Source: UMGS1840 sp045661305 (GTDB taxonomy: Bacteria > Bacillota > Clostridia > UMGS1840). From it: DNA of 6,026 nucleotides. The translations under genes were made by a program, and so were the position numbers. The notes below the pieces were generated by a model. It had not been told where the DNA came from. It saw only the letters and a list, made by a program, of their open reading frames with translations, and searched no databases. The DNA lies in the NCBI GenBank assembly GCA_045661305.1, contig JAZRFJ010000035.1, positions 1 through 6,026 of the forward strand. The letters are read 5' to 3'. Positions 5,791-6,026 of the stretch are shown here, piece after piece (within the stretch, counting starts at the first letter, position 1; every line of letters starts with the position of its first letter).

Positions 5791-5957
5791 GCGACACAAT
5801 TTAATATTTGGGCAAACTGTAAGAGGAGTATTTTTATTTTGGTAAAAATGCCTTCTCTATTTTGGCTTTCTCTTATAGTTTGTCAAAGTTGTGTCGCAGC
5901 AATTAGAGTTGTGCATTTTTCAGTGTGCTTCTCTATGAGGCACACTTTTTTATTTTT
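5791..5957 (+). ncRNA. structured leader RNA, module 3, directly upstream of a gene (riboswitch-like attenuator)
   Basis: Outer stem GCGACACAA (5791-5799) with TTGTGTCGC (5889-5897). Second stem CAAACTGTAAGAG (5813-5825) with CTCTTATAGTTTG (5870-5882), one wobble. Apical hairpin GTATTTTT (5828-5835) with AAAAATGC (5844-5851). Terminator AGTGTGCTTC (5922-5931) with GAGGCACACT (5937-5946) and T-run. The ribosome binding site of the downstream gene begins right after the T-run, the usual layout of a transcriptional attenuator. The competing partner AGAGTTGTGCA lies at 5905-5915. The signal sensed is unknown. Confidence 0.75.
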
Positions 5958-5971
5958 GGGAGAAAATTACT

Positions 5972-6026
5972 ATGAAAAGATTTTTTTGTTTTTTTATTAT
6001 CTTTATTATGATTTTTTTATCTTCAT
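5972..6026 (+). CDS. start of a secreted or membrane protein, cut by the window edge
   Basis: ATG 5972 is 9 bases behind GGGAG (5958-5962). The 18 visible codons read MKRFFCFFIIFIMIFLSS: a positive N-terminus followed by a strongly hydrophobic run, typical of a signal peptide or first membrane segment. Nothing of the mature protein is visible, so no family can be named. Its expression is expected to depend on readthrough of the terminator at 5922-5957. Confidence 0.7.
   Translation, partial: MKRFFCFFIIFIMIFLSS

Larger units (their letters stand above)
5281..5985 (+). repeat. three tandem copies of a 234-235 bp promoter-leader-gene-start module
   Basis: Copies run approximately 5281-5515, 5516-5750 and 5751-5985. 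Their -35 boxes start at 5287, 5522 and 5756, giving periods of 235 and 234. Each copy holds, in order: TTGACA-17-TATAAT promoter, a long folded RNA, a terminator hairpin with T-run, GGGAGAAAATTACTAT containing the ribosome binding site, and the codons for MKRF. Flanks of the modules are nearly identical while the RNA interiors have diverged. In copies one and two the gene start runs straight into the next promoter; in copy three it runs into a real coding sequence. Confidence 0.92.

Noticed and set aside
5609..5845. Open frame of 78 codons on the plus strand across modules 2 and 3
   Set aside because: It begins inside an RNA stem of module 2, has no ribosome binding site, and passes through a terminator, a promoter and the next RNA stem; its composition follows the repeat, not a protein.
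5322..5957. T-box or another known riboswitch class
   Set aside because: I find no AGGGTGGNACCGCG T-box sequence and recognise no conserved core of a common riboswitch; the element is left unassigned rather than forced into a family.
5281..5985. CRISPR array or type III toxin-antitoxin RNA repeats
   Set aside because: The units are about 235 bp with internal promoters and terminators, not short repeats with spacers or about 36-base pseudoknot repeats, and no Cas or ToxN-like gene is nearby.
5281..5985. Retron or mobile element with inverted ends
   Set aside because: There is no reverse transcriptase or transposase, and the inverted arms sit immediately after promoters and before terminators, which fits RNA stems better than terminal repeats.

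Overview
The window looks like a piece of a low-GC Firmicute, most likely an anaerobic member of the Clostridia. The reasons are AT-rich intergenic DNA, strong GGAGG-type ribosome binding sites, TTGACA/TATAAT promoters with T-tracts in the spacer, and an adjacent pair (NifU-like Fe-S scaffold plus 'GGGtGRT' protein) that I associate with anaerobic Clostridia. The species cannot be named from this sequence.

Layout. (1) Positions 1-1181, minus strand: the 5' part of secA, running off the left edge, with three in-frame stops packed into 33 bases of an otherwise clean reading frame. (2) 1182-1405: a divergent intergenic region with one good promoter for each side. (3) 1406-3113, plus strand: a two-gene operon, an IscU/NifU-N-like iron-sulfur scaffold protein and the conserved, uncharacterised GGGtGRT protein, closed by a hairpin terminator. 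(4) 3181-4112: a toxin-antitoxin-like operon with its own consensus promoter, consisting of a 71-residue basic protein overlapping a zeta-toxin-like P-loop kinase. The kinase is broken by two single-base deletions, the first inside the Walker A motif. (5) 4112-5280: a stand-alone Fic-domain AMPylase-type protein with a C-terminal winged helix. A 13-bp inverted repeat lies in its promoter and four 9-bp tandem repeats in its leader. The gene is bracketed by two almost identical terminators. (6) 5281-6026: three tandem copies (period 235 and 234 bp) of a complete regulatory module: promoter, long folded RNA, competing hairpins, terminator, ribosome binding site and first codons. Only the last copy runs into a real gene, whose first 18 codons encode a signal-peptide-like or membrane segment before the window ends.

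How the parts relate. secA and the Fe-S pair are housekeeping-type genes. The stretch from 3181 onward is accessory: a decayed kinase toxin system, a Fic protein and a duplicated RNA-controlled gene start.

The most novel element is the triplicated leader. The sequences of its stems differ between copies, but the pairing and the unit length are kept. This points to a functional structured RNA, probably a transcription attenuator or riboswitch-like element, which I cannot assign to a known class.
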